Shown here piece after piece: positions 37,258 to 45,704 of a stretch of DNA of 64,000 nt. Both the position numbers and the translations under genes were made by a program. Source of the DNA: Candidatus Binatia bacterium (lineage in GTDB: Bacteria > Desulfobacterota > Binatia > Bin18); contig OX638322.1 in assembly GCA_951812575.1 (NCBI GenBank), positions 558,001-622,000 on the forward strand, written 5' to 3'. Under the pieces are notes generated by a model. That model was not told the DNA's origin. It worked only from the letters and a program-made list of their open reading frames with translations, and did not search any database. Positions within the stretch are counted from its first letter, which is position 1, and the number at the start of each line of letters is the position of its first letter.

Positions 37258-37296
37258 TTACTCGTAGTAAGTATTGTACATGTTCTCTGCCGTCAA
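37258..37296 (-). promoter_or_regulatory. Divergent promoter region with palindromic operator, DUF1329 / tetR
   Basis: On the minus strand TTGACG (37296-37291), a 17-nt spacer and TACTTA (37273-37268) form a plausible promoter for the DUF1329 operon. A perfect 5-3-5 palindrome TTACTCGTAGTAA (37258-37270) overlaps its -10. The TetR-family gene begins 59 bp away in the opposite direction, so this is the natural operator candidate for it. Confidence 0.5.
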
Positions 37297-37328
37297 GAGG
37301 AAAAATTTTATTTGTGCTGGAGGCAGGG

Positions 37329-38039
37329 ATGGCAAAAAAGCGCGAACTCGTAGAAGCAGAACTCCTCCGCATCGCCACGGGATGCTTTACCCAAAGCGGT
37401 TACCACGAAACCACGCTTGATGACATCGTCTCCCTGGTCGGCATCTCGCGGGTGACGTTCTACACCTATTTCGAGAGTAAGGCCGCGCTGCTCACAGCGA
37501 TCTTTACCCGTTCCCTCGAAAACTATCGGGCAACACTGGAAGAGCTCTTAGCCCGCCCGCTCTCACGTCCGGAGAAGATTCGCCAGGTAATGGCGCATCA
37601 GATCGCCTCTATCACGACGGACCAGCCGCTGTTTCGCCTCCTGTTTCGCGAGGAAGCAAACCTCCCGCCGGAAACAGTTCGAGTCGTTGAAAAAATGCAA
37701 CAGGAGGTTGATCTGCTCATCGAGAATGAAATTCGGAACGGGATCGAGAGAGGCGAGGTCATCAATGAAAATCCTCGGCTGCTGATGCACGCCTTTACCG
37801 GCATGTGCAACTGGTTATACCGCTGGTATCAGCCCGGAGGGGAGATTACGCCCGAGGAAATCGTGCGGGTCTTCAGCCGGCTACTTGAATCCGGCGGGCT
37901 CATGCCTGAAACGCAGTCAGACAGTGGCGCGATTATGCGCTCGCTGCGACACGTAGAAACCCATCTCACTGACGTGCAGCAGGAGCTGGCGACCGTCTCT
38001 CATCAGCTTCGTCTCGACCACGATCCCTCAGGCTCATAG
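37329..38039 (+). CDS. TetR-family transcriptional regulator
   Basis: 236 residues from the ATG at 37329 (GGAGG 6 nt upstream; a GTG at 37314 is weaker). The N-terminal helix-turn-helix 'TQSGYHETTLDDIVSLVGISRVTFYTYFESKAALL' is typical TetR; the C-terminal ligand domain (about 60-190) is followed by a 40-residue extension predicted as a coiled coil ('LRHVETHLTDVQQELATVSHQ'). Divergent from the DUF1329 operon and 29 nt ahead of AMIN-TPR 2; it probably controls both. Confidence 0.88.
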   Translation: MAKKRELVEAELLRIATGCFTQSGYHETTLDDIVSLVGISRVTFYTYFESKAALLTAIFTRSLENYRATLEELLARPLSRPEKIRQVMAHQIASITTDQPLFRLLFREEANLPPETVRVVEKMQQEVDLLIENEIRNGIERGEVINENPRLLMHAFTGMCNWLYRWYQPGGEITPEEIVRVFSRLLESGGLMPETQSDSGAIMRSLRHVETHLTDVQQELATVSHQLRLDHDPSGS

Positions 38040-38068
38040 GCAGGTTGGATATCCGGGCAAGCAGCGTC

Positions 38069-39289
38069 ATGCAAAGAAAAAGAACAGGCTTCAGGGCATT
38101 CGCTGCCCTCCAGATCAGGCTGGGGGTCGTCGCGCTCGTCTTAGGCATGCCCTCTGCCTTTGCCCAGTCCGCTACTCTCCCTCTCCACTTACAAGAAATA
38201 CGACTGACGGCTGAGGGGGAGGCGCGGGTGGTTCTGTTTCAGTTTTCTCAGCCGCCTGACTCCATCCGGTCGTTCTCCCTGTCATCGCCCTCACGCATTG
38301 TCATTGATGTGCATGGTCCGGTGCAAAACGTGCCGTCCCGTATCCATCAGACAGAGGATGCGCTCCTCACACATGTACGCACCGGCTCGCATCCCCAACG
38401 CCTACGCCTGGTCCTGGACCTCAGCGGCCAAACAATGCCGGTGCATTCGGTTGAACACCAAGCGACCACGGTGCTTGCCAAACTTGGAAAACAAAGTGGC
38501 GAACAAGACGGTGGCTCTCCACCGGTCCGGACACAGGTACTCTTTTCGCGGTCTCAGACAACGCTGGCTTCCCAGCCCGGACCCGAGAGTCCAGCTCCGG
38601 TCTTGGCTTCGATCCCAACCCCGTCTCCCCCTTCCCCGCCGGCTGACTTGACGCCTTCCCCTTCTTCAGAACCCTTGTCACAACAAGCCCGTTATCATCT
38701 TGAACAGGGACAAATTCTCTATGATGCCGACAAGGTTGACGAGGCAATCGTCGAGTGGCGAGAGGCCCTGCGCTTAGCCCCGCAGGCCGCCCGGGCACAT
38801 CATCTGTTAGGGATTGCATTCCGAGACCAAAAGGATCACACCCAAGCAGCGGCTGCCTTTCAGCAAGCGCTTCGGATTGAGCCGGATAATGCCACGGCAT
38901 ATGTCCATCTTGCCCGCGCGTTTGAAGCGCTGGGGAAGGAGCAGGAGGCGTTTGACACCTATCAAAAAGCCTTACAGTTGGTTCCCTCCGCACCGTACGT
39001 CCATAATCGGCTGGGATATATACTCGCCGAGAGAGAGGATTGGCAGGGCGCGGCAAATGCCTGGTACCAGACCATACAGTTGGCCCCGCATTACGCCTAT
39101 GCCTATGCCAACTACGGCGAAGCGCTCGAGAAAATGGGCAGAGAGAAAGACGCTTTGTCTACATACAAGAACGCCGTACCAGTCTGCGTTCGTTTTACAC
39201 AAGCGTTTGAGGAGAGTCGAAAAAAAAGCAATGCAGAGGCCCTGTGCGCAGAGATACGCAAACGGGTCGCGCGTTTACGCGAGTCGTAG
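38069..39289 (+). CDS. AMIN-domain and TPR protein 2
   Basis: 406 residues from the ATG at 38069; a TTG at 38045 is possible. Signal peptide (about 1-34, 'SAFAQS'), AMIN-like domain ('VVLFQFSQPPDSIRSFSLSSPSRIVIDVHGP'), Pro/Ser spacer, then about four TPRs ('ARYHLEQGQILYDADKVDEAI...'). Same architecture as the protein at 31669. Placed directly after tetR and 16 nt before AMIN-TPR 3, so the three likely form one transcript. Confidence 0.82.
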   Translation: MQRKRTGFRAFAALQIRLGVVALVLGMPSAFAQSATLPLHLQEIRLTAEGEARVVLFQFSQPPDSIRSFSLSSPSRIVIDVHGPVQNVPSRIHQTEDALLTHVRTGSHPQRLRLVLDLSGQTMPVHSVEHQATTVLAKLGKQSGEQDGGSPPVRTQVLFSRSQTTLASQPGPESPAPVLASIPTPSPPSPPADLTPSPSSEPLSQQARYHLEQGQILYDADKVDEAIVEWREALRLAPQAARAHHLLGIAFRDQKDHTQAAAAFQQALRIEPDNATAYVHLARAFEALGKEQEAFDTYQKALQLVPSAPYVHNRLGYILAEREDWQGAANAWYQTIQLAPHYAYAYANYGEALEKMGREKDALSTYKNAVPVCVRFTQAFEESRKKSNAEALCAEIRKRVARLRES

Positions 39290-39305
39290 CTGAAACACTT
39301 GAGCG

Positions 39306-41450
39306 ATGAAGAAAAGTGCCGCTCTCCTCTTATCCGTTGTTACGTGGACCGGGATGAATCTGCTAGCCCCTGGACAGGGCGTCGCCCAATCTCTTACCCG
39401 GCCCTCGGGGTTATATGTAGAGGAGATACAACTCGCTCAGGAGAAAAACCAACGGACCCTCAGCCTCCACTTCTCCCAGCCACCGGATTCTGTTCACGCC
39501 TTTACCTTACGCTCACCGGCCCGCTTGGTCATCGATGTCATAGGAGAAGTCGAACGCTCAGCATCAGCCACGCATCCCGCATCCGATGCACTGATTGCGC
39601 GGGTCCGGGTTGGCTCCCATCCCGACCACACCCGTTTCGTGCTTGACCTCAAAGCGAACCAACTCCCACCTTTTTCAGTCGAGCAACAAGCTCATGTGGT
39701 GACCGCTATCCTGGACGAGTGGGATGAAGCGGATAATTCCAACGCCAACGCTGAACAGGGCAACACCCAGGTGCTCTTTGCACGCGCCCCAAAGGCGAGT
39801 TCTCAGTCCGTTCCTCCTAGACCAGCCCAAGTGCCCGCGTCTTCCGCTCCAACAGTCCTCGCAAAAAAAGAAACGAAAAAGGCTCCGCCCCCACTCCCAC
39901 TCCCTCAAGCAACCCCTCTTGTCCCCACACCACGCGAGACGCTTGCCAGAGAAGCTCCAGCACAGGCCACCCTCTTACCAGCAGCCGCCAAAGAACGGAA
40001 AGAGGCTACCCCGCTCAAGGCCGCTCCGCCATCAGTCCCTGAGTCGCTAGCGCCGGCCCCCACTATCTCACCTCAGGACACCCCGCAACCGCCGCTCGTG
40101 TCTTCTGTTCCGACAGTCTTGGCCAAGAAAGTGCCAAAAAAGGCCCCTCCACTCCCACTTCGTCAGGCAGCGCCTCCTGCCCTACGTGAGGCGCCTGCCA
40201 GAGCAGCTCCGACGCAAGGCACCCCTTTACTATCGGCCACCAGGGAACGGGAAGAGGCTACCCCGCTCAAGGCCCCGCCAGCCTCAGCTCCCCTGCCGCT
40301 AACGCCTGCTCCCGTCGACTCATCTCAGGACACCCCTCCACAACCGCCGCCCGTCTCCCCCGCTCCGACGGTCTTGGCCAAGAAAGTGCCAAAAAAGGCC
40401 CCTCCACTCCCACTCCGTCAGACAGCGCCACCTACCTCCACACCACGTGTGACGCCCGCCAGAGAAGCTCCGGCACAGGCCCCCTCCTTACCAGCGACCC
40501 CTCAGGGGCTGAGGGCGACTATTCCGCTCAAGGACACTCCTCCAGCAGCCTCTAGGTTGCCGGCGCCTGCTCCCGTCGACTCATCTCAGGACACCCCTCC
40601 ACAACCGCCGCCCGTCTCCCCCGCTCCGACGGTCTTGGCCAAGAAAGTGCCAAAAAAGGCCCCCTCGCCCCCACTCCGTCAGACAGCGCCACCTACCTCC
40701 ACACCACGTGTGACGCCCGCCAGAGAAGCTCCGGCACAGGCCCCCTCCTTACCAGCGGCCCCTCAGGGGCTGAGGGCGACTATTCCGCTCAAGGACACTC
40801 CTCCAGCAGCCTCTAGGTTGCCGGCGCCTGCCCCTAGCATCTCATCTCCGGATACCCCGCAACCGCCGCCCGTGCCGGCCACAGCCGCTCAGCATCTCAG
40901 GCAAGGCTATACCCTCTATAATCAGGGGAATATAGATGGGGCGATTCGCCAGTGGCGGAAAGCCATAGACCAGGCCCCCAGCCATGCCGAGGCGCATTAT
41001 CGGATAGGGATCGCACTCCAGGAACGCGGAGAGCTGCCGCAGGCGATTACAGCCTTGCGCGAGGCCACGCGTCTCAATCCGGATGAGGCGACCAGCCATA
41101 TCCATCTTGCCCGGGCATGTGAGGCCGCAGGGAATACCCAAGACGCGCTGGCAGCCTATCGCAAAGCCTTGCAGTTGGTCCCGACCTCAGCCCATGTGCA
41201 CCATCGCATTGGTCACGTGCTCACGGCACAGGGCGATCTGGCGGGAGCCGTGCAGGCCTGGCGACAGACGATCCATCTTCAGCCTGATTACGCCTATGCC
41301 TATGTGAGCCTCGGACGAGCCCTGGGGCAATCCGGCCAAAAGAACGAGGCCGTGGCGGTCTATGAGCAGGCTCTTCAACTAGATCCCCGAGCGCCTTTTG
41401 TCGCCGAGGTGCGTCAGCAGATCGCCCGGCTGCGGGCGGCTGAACCGTAA
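39306..41450 (+). CDS. AMIN-domain and TPR protein 3 with long Pro/Ala repeat region
   Basis: 714 residues. Signal peptide (about 1-28), AMIN-like domain ('LSLHFSQPPDSVHAFTLRSPARLVIDVIGE'), then ~380 residues of low-complexity Pro/Ala/Lys made of imperfect repeats with 'APTVLAKKVPKKAPPLPLRQ', and four TPRs at the C-terminus (about 535-705). The repeat region resembles periplasm-spanning linkers such as those of TonB. The 3' end overlaps the convergent lipoprotein gene by 72 bp. Confidence 0.82.
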   Translation: MKKSAALLLSVVTWTGMNLLAPGQGVAQSLTRPSGLYVEEIQLAQEKNQRTLSLHFSQPPDSVHAFTLRSPARLVIDVIGEVERSASATHPASDALIARVRVGSHPDHTRFVLDLKANQLPPFSVEQQAHVVTAILDEWDEADNSNANAEQGNTQVLFARAPKASSQSVPPRPAQVPASSAPTVLAKKETKKAPPPLPLPQATPLVPTPRETLAREAPAQATLLPAAAKERKEATPLKAAPPSVPESLAPAPTISPQDTPQPPLVSSVPTVLAKKVPKKAPPLPLRQAAPPALREAPARAAPTQGTPLLSATREREEATPLKAPPASAPLPLTPAPVDSSQDTPPQPPPVSPAPTVLAKKVPKKAPPLPLRQTAPPTSTPRVTPAREAPAQAPSLPATPQGLRATIPLKDTPPAASRLPAPAPVDSSQDTPPQPPPVSPAPTVLAKKVPKKAPSPPLRQTAPPTSTPRVTPAREAPAQAPSLPAAPQGLRATIPLKDTPPAASRLPAPAPSISSPDTPQPPPVPATAAQHLRQGYTLYNQGNIDGAIRQWRKAIDQAPSHAEAHYRIGIALQERGELPQAITALREATRLNPDEATSHIHLARACEAAGNTQDALAAYRKALQLVPTSAHVHHRIGHVLTAQGDLAGAVQAWRQTIHLQPDYAYAYVSLGRALGQSGQKNEAVAVYEQALQLDPRAPFVAEVRQQIARLRAAEP
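40305..40826 (+). repeat. 261-bp tandem repeat inside AMIN-TPR protein 3
   Basis: Two nearly identical 261-bp units (87 codons), beginning 'CCTGCTCCCGTCGACTCATC' at 40305 and 40566, encode the Pro/Ala/Lys linker. More diverged units precede them from about 39840. The period is an exact multiple of three, so copy-number change would lengthen or shorten the linker without breaking the frame. Confidence 0.8.
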
Positions 41451-42395
41451 TCTGCGCTGTTTCTGCGCGAGAGCCTCGTCATGACGAGGAAAACGAAGGG
41501 CGGCCTGAAATTTCGGGATCGACAGAATACCCCCAACCGCGCGGCTGAGCGCCAGGGTGAGAGTATCGTCAGCCGTACGATAGCGGTGCTGCGCGCCCCC
41601 TCGCGGCGGATCGTGAATAACGTCCCAGACCCGCTCTTGCCACACAACCCGACCGGACGGCAGTTGATATAGTGAGAGTTTGAGCGATACCCCCGCGCGT
41701 GTGGGTCCGCGTACCGGCAACTCGAGCCGACGCATGCCGACCCGGACCTGTTGATAGCGGCGCAGGCTGAACAGCGAAAACTCGTCTATCGTACAGCCTA
41801 GGGCATAGGTCGCCCGCTGATTATCTGCTGACAGCGGCTCTGGAAACGGAAACGGCAGCATTTCCGTTTCAATACCCGCCTCGCGAAAGTGCAGGGTCAG
41901 GGCGTATTGCACGGTCTCGGGGAGCCGGGCGAGGGTAAAGAATGTCTTGGGGATATCCGGCAGATGCGGCATCCCCGCGTCCATGTGGCGTAATGTGCCG
42001 ATATCGGAGGCGATTCCGGCTGGGGCGATGGTCACCTGTCCTTCCTCAAAATTCAGACCGGAGAATCCGACGAGAGCGCTGGGGTCATCGGGCAGCGGAA
42101 TGGTCTTCTGCCGGGTCTCGTGGATGCGCACAGACGGACGACGATCAAGCGGACGTAGGACGAGCACATACAGCGGCGGGAGCAGCGGGGGCTGCCGCCG
42201 CGTCAATCGAGGAATATATCCAACGCCAACGGGGTGAACTTTTGGTGGGCGCGAGACACGACGCGAGAGCTCCGTCAGCCATACGTCAGTCAGCGTCGTT
42301 CCGGAGCCACATCCAACCAGACCTACAACGAAGAGTAGGCCAAGGAGCAGCCACGAACAGAAACGTTGAAAAGGGAATAGAGGACCTGTGTACAT
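41379..42395 (-). CDS. Predicted lipoprotein of unknown family
   Basis: 338 residues. Positions about 11-30 form a lipoprotein signal peptide with lipobox 'LVGC' (Cys29), followed by 'GSGTTLTDVW'. The body contains several beta-type segments ('YALTLHFREAGIETEMLPF', 'RRLELPVRGPTRAGVSLKLSLYQLPSGRVVWQE'), resembling auxiliary lipoproteins of envelope transport systems. I do not recognise the family. The gene is convergent with AMIN-TPR 3 (overlap 72 bp) and may belong to the same envelope function. Confidence 0.7.
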   Translation of the reverse strand: MYTGPLFPFQRFCSWLLLGLLFVVGLVGCGSGTTLTDVWLTELSRRVSRPPKVHPVGVGYIPRLTRRQPPLLPPLYVLVLRPLDRRPSVRIHETRQKTIPLPDDPSALVGFSGLNFEEGQVTIAPAGIASDIGTLRHMDAGMPHLPDIPKTFFTLARLPETVQYALTLHFREAGIETEMLPFPFPEPLSADNQRATYALGCTIDEFSLFSLRRYQQVRVGMRRLELPVRGPTRAGVSLKLSLYQLPSGRVVWQERVWDVIHDPPRGGAQHRYRTADDTLTLALSRAVGGILSIPKFQAALRFPRHDEALAQKQRRLRFSRPQPGDLLTHLGDKRRSGI

Positions 42396-42520
42396 TTTTT
42401 AGATTTCAGCCCTCCGAGGCTGAGGGTAGCCCAGGGGTCACGTGCACGCACTGTACTATGCCTGTGCCTCGGTCGCTAGGGGGATGCATAAACCGAGCGA
42501 TACAAAACTTACGTCCGCTA

Positions 42521-43543
42521 GAGCCGTTTTCGCCGTAGTGTAGCGGGGGAGGCGGCAAGAAGGTTAAGCGGGGCAGAACCAGTCGCCAGGAGGCCCTATG
42601 CACGCGTAGTCGCTGGACCTGCGGGAGCGGGTGGGGGCGGAGAGAGGCGGGACTCTCGACCGCTGCGGTGGCTCGCAAGGATCGAGGGAGTCCCGCCTGG
42701 GTGGGTCGGCTCATGCCGCGCTACCGGGCGAGTGGCCAAGTGGCGCCGAAGCGCCGGACGCAGTATCGGGCGCCGCCCTTAGCGCCCGATCGCCCCCACC
42801 TTGTCGCCCCCATCGCTGCGCCGCCCGACGCGCCGCGCGCCGAGTTGCGGACCGCCTTGGGCGTGCCCGTGGGGCTCACCACGGTCTGGCGGGCCGTGCG
42901 CCGCCTTGGACTGACAGTAAAAAAAGTCCGGTCCGCTGCCGAACAAGATCGGCCTGATGTCGGAGCGGCCCGGCAGCACTGGCGCGCCCAAGCGGCTCCG
43001 CTCGACGGCTCCCGCCTCGTCTGCCTAGACGAGACCGCGCTCCAGACGAAGATGACCCGGCGCTATGGCCGCAGGCGGCGTGGAACCCGCCTCGTGGCGC
43101 AAGTCCCCCACGGCCACTGGAAGACCACGACGGGCATGGCCGCCCGGCGGACGCACCAGCTCACCGCGCCTGCCGTCCTCGACGGTCCGCTCGCTGGCCC
43201 GCGCTTCGTCGCCTATGTCGAACAGGTGCTGGCCCCCACGCGCCGCCCGGGCGACTCTGTCGGCCGGGACAATCTGGCCTGCCATAAAGTGACCGGGGGC
43301 CGCCGGGCGCTTGAAGCCGGCGGGGCGCAGTGGCTCTATCTGCCGCCCTACAGCCCCGCCTTCAATCCCAGCAAGCAGGTCTTTGCCACCCTCAAAGCCC
43401 GCCTGCGCGCGGGCGCCCCGCGCACGGTGCCCCGCTTGTGGGCGGCGGTGGGGCCAGCGCGCGCCGCCTTCTCCCCTGCGGAGTGTACCCACCAGGTCCG
43501 CCTCGCTGGCTATCGCCTCGCTACAGCAGCATGAAAACGGCTC
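42521..43543 (+). mobile_element. IS630-family insertion sequence, decayed
   Basis: Imperfect terminal inverted repeats are visible: left GAGCCGTTTTC...GTGTAGCG (from 42521) and right CGCTACAG...GAAAACGGCTC (to 43543). The dinucleotide TA flanks both ends (42519-42520 and 43544-43545), the IS630/Tc1 target duplication. Length is 1023 bp. Its base composition is clearly more GC-rich than its surroundings. Confidence 0.85.
42598..43534 (+). pseudogene. IS630-family transposase, inactivated
   Basis: The main frame (42668-43534, 288 residues) contains the DDE core: 'VCLDETALQTKM' (first Asp), 'VGRDNLACHK' (second Asp) and 'PPYSPAFNPSKQVFATLKARL'. In active IS630 enzymes the last motif reads NPIE; here it is NPSK, so the catalytic Glu is Lys. 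The N-terminal helix-turn-helix part begins at the ATG at 42598 in another frame ('SLDLRERVGAE') and is preceded by an in-frame TAG. Both defects indicate a dead element. Confidence 0.85.
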
Positions 43544-43625
43544 TAGCACTATAGTCGAGCGCTCTCTCCCACTGGCATATAGTGTACACTGACAGACAGT
43601 AAGAAGGAGTCGGAGGATTGCTCAC

Positions 43626-44171
43626 ATGCCACCTTCCTCTACGACTGATCCGTTTGCAGACATCTTGAGTACCACGAACACACACCGTGCCCAGCATGGC
43701 TGTGGGGCCTACCCGTATGATAAGGGCCCATTGCTTGGGGTTATTGCGGCAGCAGTCAAGGCTACTCGGATTATCGAGGTGGGGACCGCCCTCGGTTACA
43801 GTGCCCTGTGGCTTGCCCACGGCGCTCCAGATGCGCAAGTCGATACTATTGAGAGCGATCCCGAGCACGTTCGCATCGCCCGTCAACACTGCATTGACTA
43901 TCAGCTGAACAACCGCGTCCACGTCCACCACGGGGATGCCCTGACAGTCCTCGACGGCCTTGACCCAAACGCTTACGATCTCGCCTTCTTCGACGGCTTC
44001 GCACCTACCCCACAGTTGGTCACGGGTCTCTATCAACGGCTACGGACGGGCGGTGTTCTGGCGTGTGCGAATCTGACGCTCGGCCCTCACAACGCGGACG
44101 ATCTCCTCGCTGATCCAGCCGTCTGGCTGGTGCATTCATTCGGTGAGACCGCCATTGCGGTGAAGCGTTGA
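43626..44171 (+). CDS. Class I SAM-dependent O-methyltransferase (COMT-like)
   Basis: 181 residues, short for the family (usual 200-220). SAM-binding motif 'IIEVGTALGYSALWLA' (49-64), an acidic ribose-binding residue in 'DTIESDPEHV', and 'YDLAFFDGFAP', where catechol O-methyltransferases place a metal-binding Asp. GGAGG precedes the ATG by 9 nt. It follows the IS element and is convergent with the hydroxyacid dehydrogenase, with a single nucleotide between the stops. Confidence 0.8.
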   Translation: MPPSSTTDPFADILSTTNTHRAQHGCGAYPYDKGPLLGVIAAAVKATRIIEVGTALGYSALWLAHGAPDAQVDTIESDPEHVRIARQHCIDYQLNNRVHVHHGDALTVLDGLDPNAYDLAFFDGFAPTPQLVTGLYQRLRTGGVLACANLTLGPHNADDLLADPAVWLVHSFGETAIAVKR

Positions 44172-44172
44172 T

Positions 44173-45240
44173 TTAGTAGCCGCGCTCCCAGTCCAAGACA
44201 TTCAGGAGGGCTTGGCCGCTGACGTAACGCCGCAGGTTCTCGCAGAACAATTCCAGGCCCTTGGCCTGCTGAACATCCGTTCCACCTGACGTGTGCGGAG
44301 TAATGACAACATTCGGCAATTGCCAGAGTTCTTCCGGTGGCGGCCCGGTGAATTCTCCAGTGTAGACATCCAGACCAGCCCCGGCGATCCAGCCTGCCTG
44401 CAATGCCTGGGTGAGCGCCGCTTGCTCAATGATTTCACCCCGGGCCACGTTGATGAGATACGCGCTCGGTTTCATCCGGCGCAGCTCGGCTTCACCAATG
44501 AGTCCGTCCGTTTCCGGTGTCCATTGGGTGCTCACCACAACGAAATCGCTCTGCTCAAGCAAAACCGCGAGTTCTGATGGCGGCAGGAGTTGATCGATAC
44601 CCTGCGCCTGACTCTGCGAGGTGGCTGCTGAGCGCCGGGTTGCCACGACCCGCATACCCACGGATTTGGCAAGATGCGCAACAGCACTCCCAATGCCACC
44701 CAAACCGATAATGCCGACGGTTTTTCCCTGGACCAATATGGGGCGATAGGCTCGACGCTCAAATTCCTGATTGTTTTGATCACGAAAAGCCTGAGGCAAC
44801 GACTTTGCAAGGAGAAAGATCAGGGACAGCACATATTCTGCAATAGGTAAAGCGTTATTCAGACCGCGCGACGTGGTCACGACGACATCGCTGTTCCAGA
44901 TGTCGCACATGCGCAGATTCGAGGCACCCGCGGGTGTTTGGTGGAGCCACTTGAGGCGTGGCGTCCGAGCACGCAGATCGAGCGGAAAAGGGAAGCGAAT
45001 GCAGATGACCTCGGCTTCAGCCAGCAGGGCATCCCGCTCGGCGCGAGTTGAGGTGTTTGCCGCTATGAGGGATTGTGAGACGTAGCGACGAACGGATTCC
45101 GCCGGCCAGGTCTCAGCATACTCAACCTCGAACTTCCCGCGTGCATCGGCAACCCGAATGCGGGGATCAACCGCCGCTATCTTTTCGATGACGGCGTCTC
45201 CTACCGCACCAATGAGCAGGATATTGAGGGGCTGGACCAT
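44173..45240 (-). CDS. D-2-hydroxyacid dehydrogenase (NAD-dependent)
   Basis: 355 residues from the ATG at 45240; the longer reading overlaps the upstream gene. NAD-binding Rossmann motif 'VGIIGLGGIGSAVAHL', conserved 'VVSTQWTPETDGLIGEAELRRMKPSAYLINVARGEIIE' and the catalytic His in 'VVITPHTSGG'. It interconverts a 2-keto and a D-2-hydroxy acid. It is the last gene of a long minus-strand catabolic run whose first gene is at 51585. Confidence 0.9.
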   Translation of the reverse strand: MVQPLNILLIGAVGDAVIEKIAAVDPRIRVADARGKFEVEYAETWPAESVRRYVSQSLIAANTSTRAERDALLAEAEVICIRFPFPLDLRARTPRLKWLHQTPAGASNLRMCDIWNSDVVVTTSRGLNNALPIAEYVLSLIFLLAKSLPQAFRDQNNQEFERRAYRPILVQGKTVGIIGLGGIGSAVAHLAKSVGMRVVATRRSAATSQSQAQGIDQLLPPSELAVLLEQSDFVVVSTQWTPETDGLIGEAELRRMKPSAYLINVARGEIIEQAALTQALQAGWIAGAGLDVYTGEFTGPPPEELWQLPNVVITPHTSGGTDVQQAKGLELFCENLRRYVSGQALLNVLDWERGY

Positions 45241-45260
45241 GCGGGTGGCCGTTGGTCTGT

Positions 45261-45671
45261 CTATTCGGCTCCAATGGCATCGAGCGCGGCGCGGGCGCAT
45301 TCGATGTCTTCATCTTCTGTCCCACCGCTGGCGCCAACGCCACCGAGAAATTCACCGTTCACTGAGAGTGGCAGACCGCCTCCGGCCAAGAGCAACGGCC
45401 GGCCAACAATCTCAGACACACTCGCGAATAATTGCGCGCGGGATTCCGCCAGTTCGGCCACCTCGCGCGAGGTACGCCGGAAAGTCGCGGCGGTAAACGC
45501 CTTGCTCTGGGCAACGCCGGTCGTCAACCAGCGGGCATCATCCATACGAGCCAGGGCGACCAGATTCCCGGACGAGTCGGCGACCGCAAAGCTCATGTCC
45601 CACCCTTTTTTTTGGGCCTTTTGTTTGGCGGCGGCGATAAATTGTTCTGCCAGCGCTAAGGTGAGTGCCAT
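45261..45671 (-). CDS. GlcG/HbpS family protein
   Basis: 136 residues, full length for the family (DUF336), with 'FAVADSSGNLVALARMDDAR', 'SKAFTAATFRRTSREV' and the Gly-rich 'GGGLPLSVNGEFLGGVGASGG'. Members include HbpS, a heme-sensing accessory protein, and GlcG of glycolate operons; the biochemical role is often unknown. AAGGAAAGGAAG precedes the ATG. Located between the hydroxyacid dehydrogenase and a quinone reductase, a setting that fits hydroxyacid metabolism. Confidence 0.88.
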   Translation of the reverse strand: MALTLALAEQFIAAAKQKAQKKGWDMSFAVADSSGNLVALARMDDARWLTTGVAQSKAFTAATFRRTSREVAELAESRAQLFASVSEIVGRPLLLAGGGLPLSVNGEFLGGVGASGGTEDEDIECARAALDAIGAE

Positions 45672-45704
45672 AGTCTTCCTTTCCTTTTTGCTGAGTGGAC
45701 TCTT

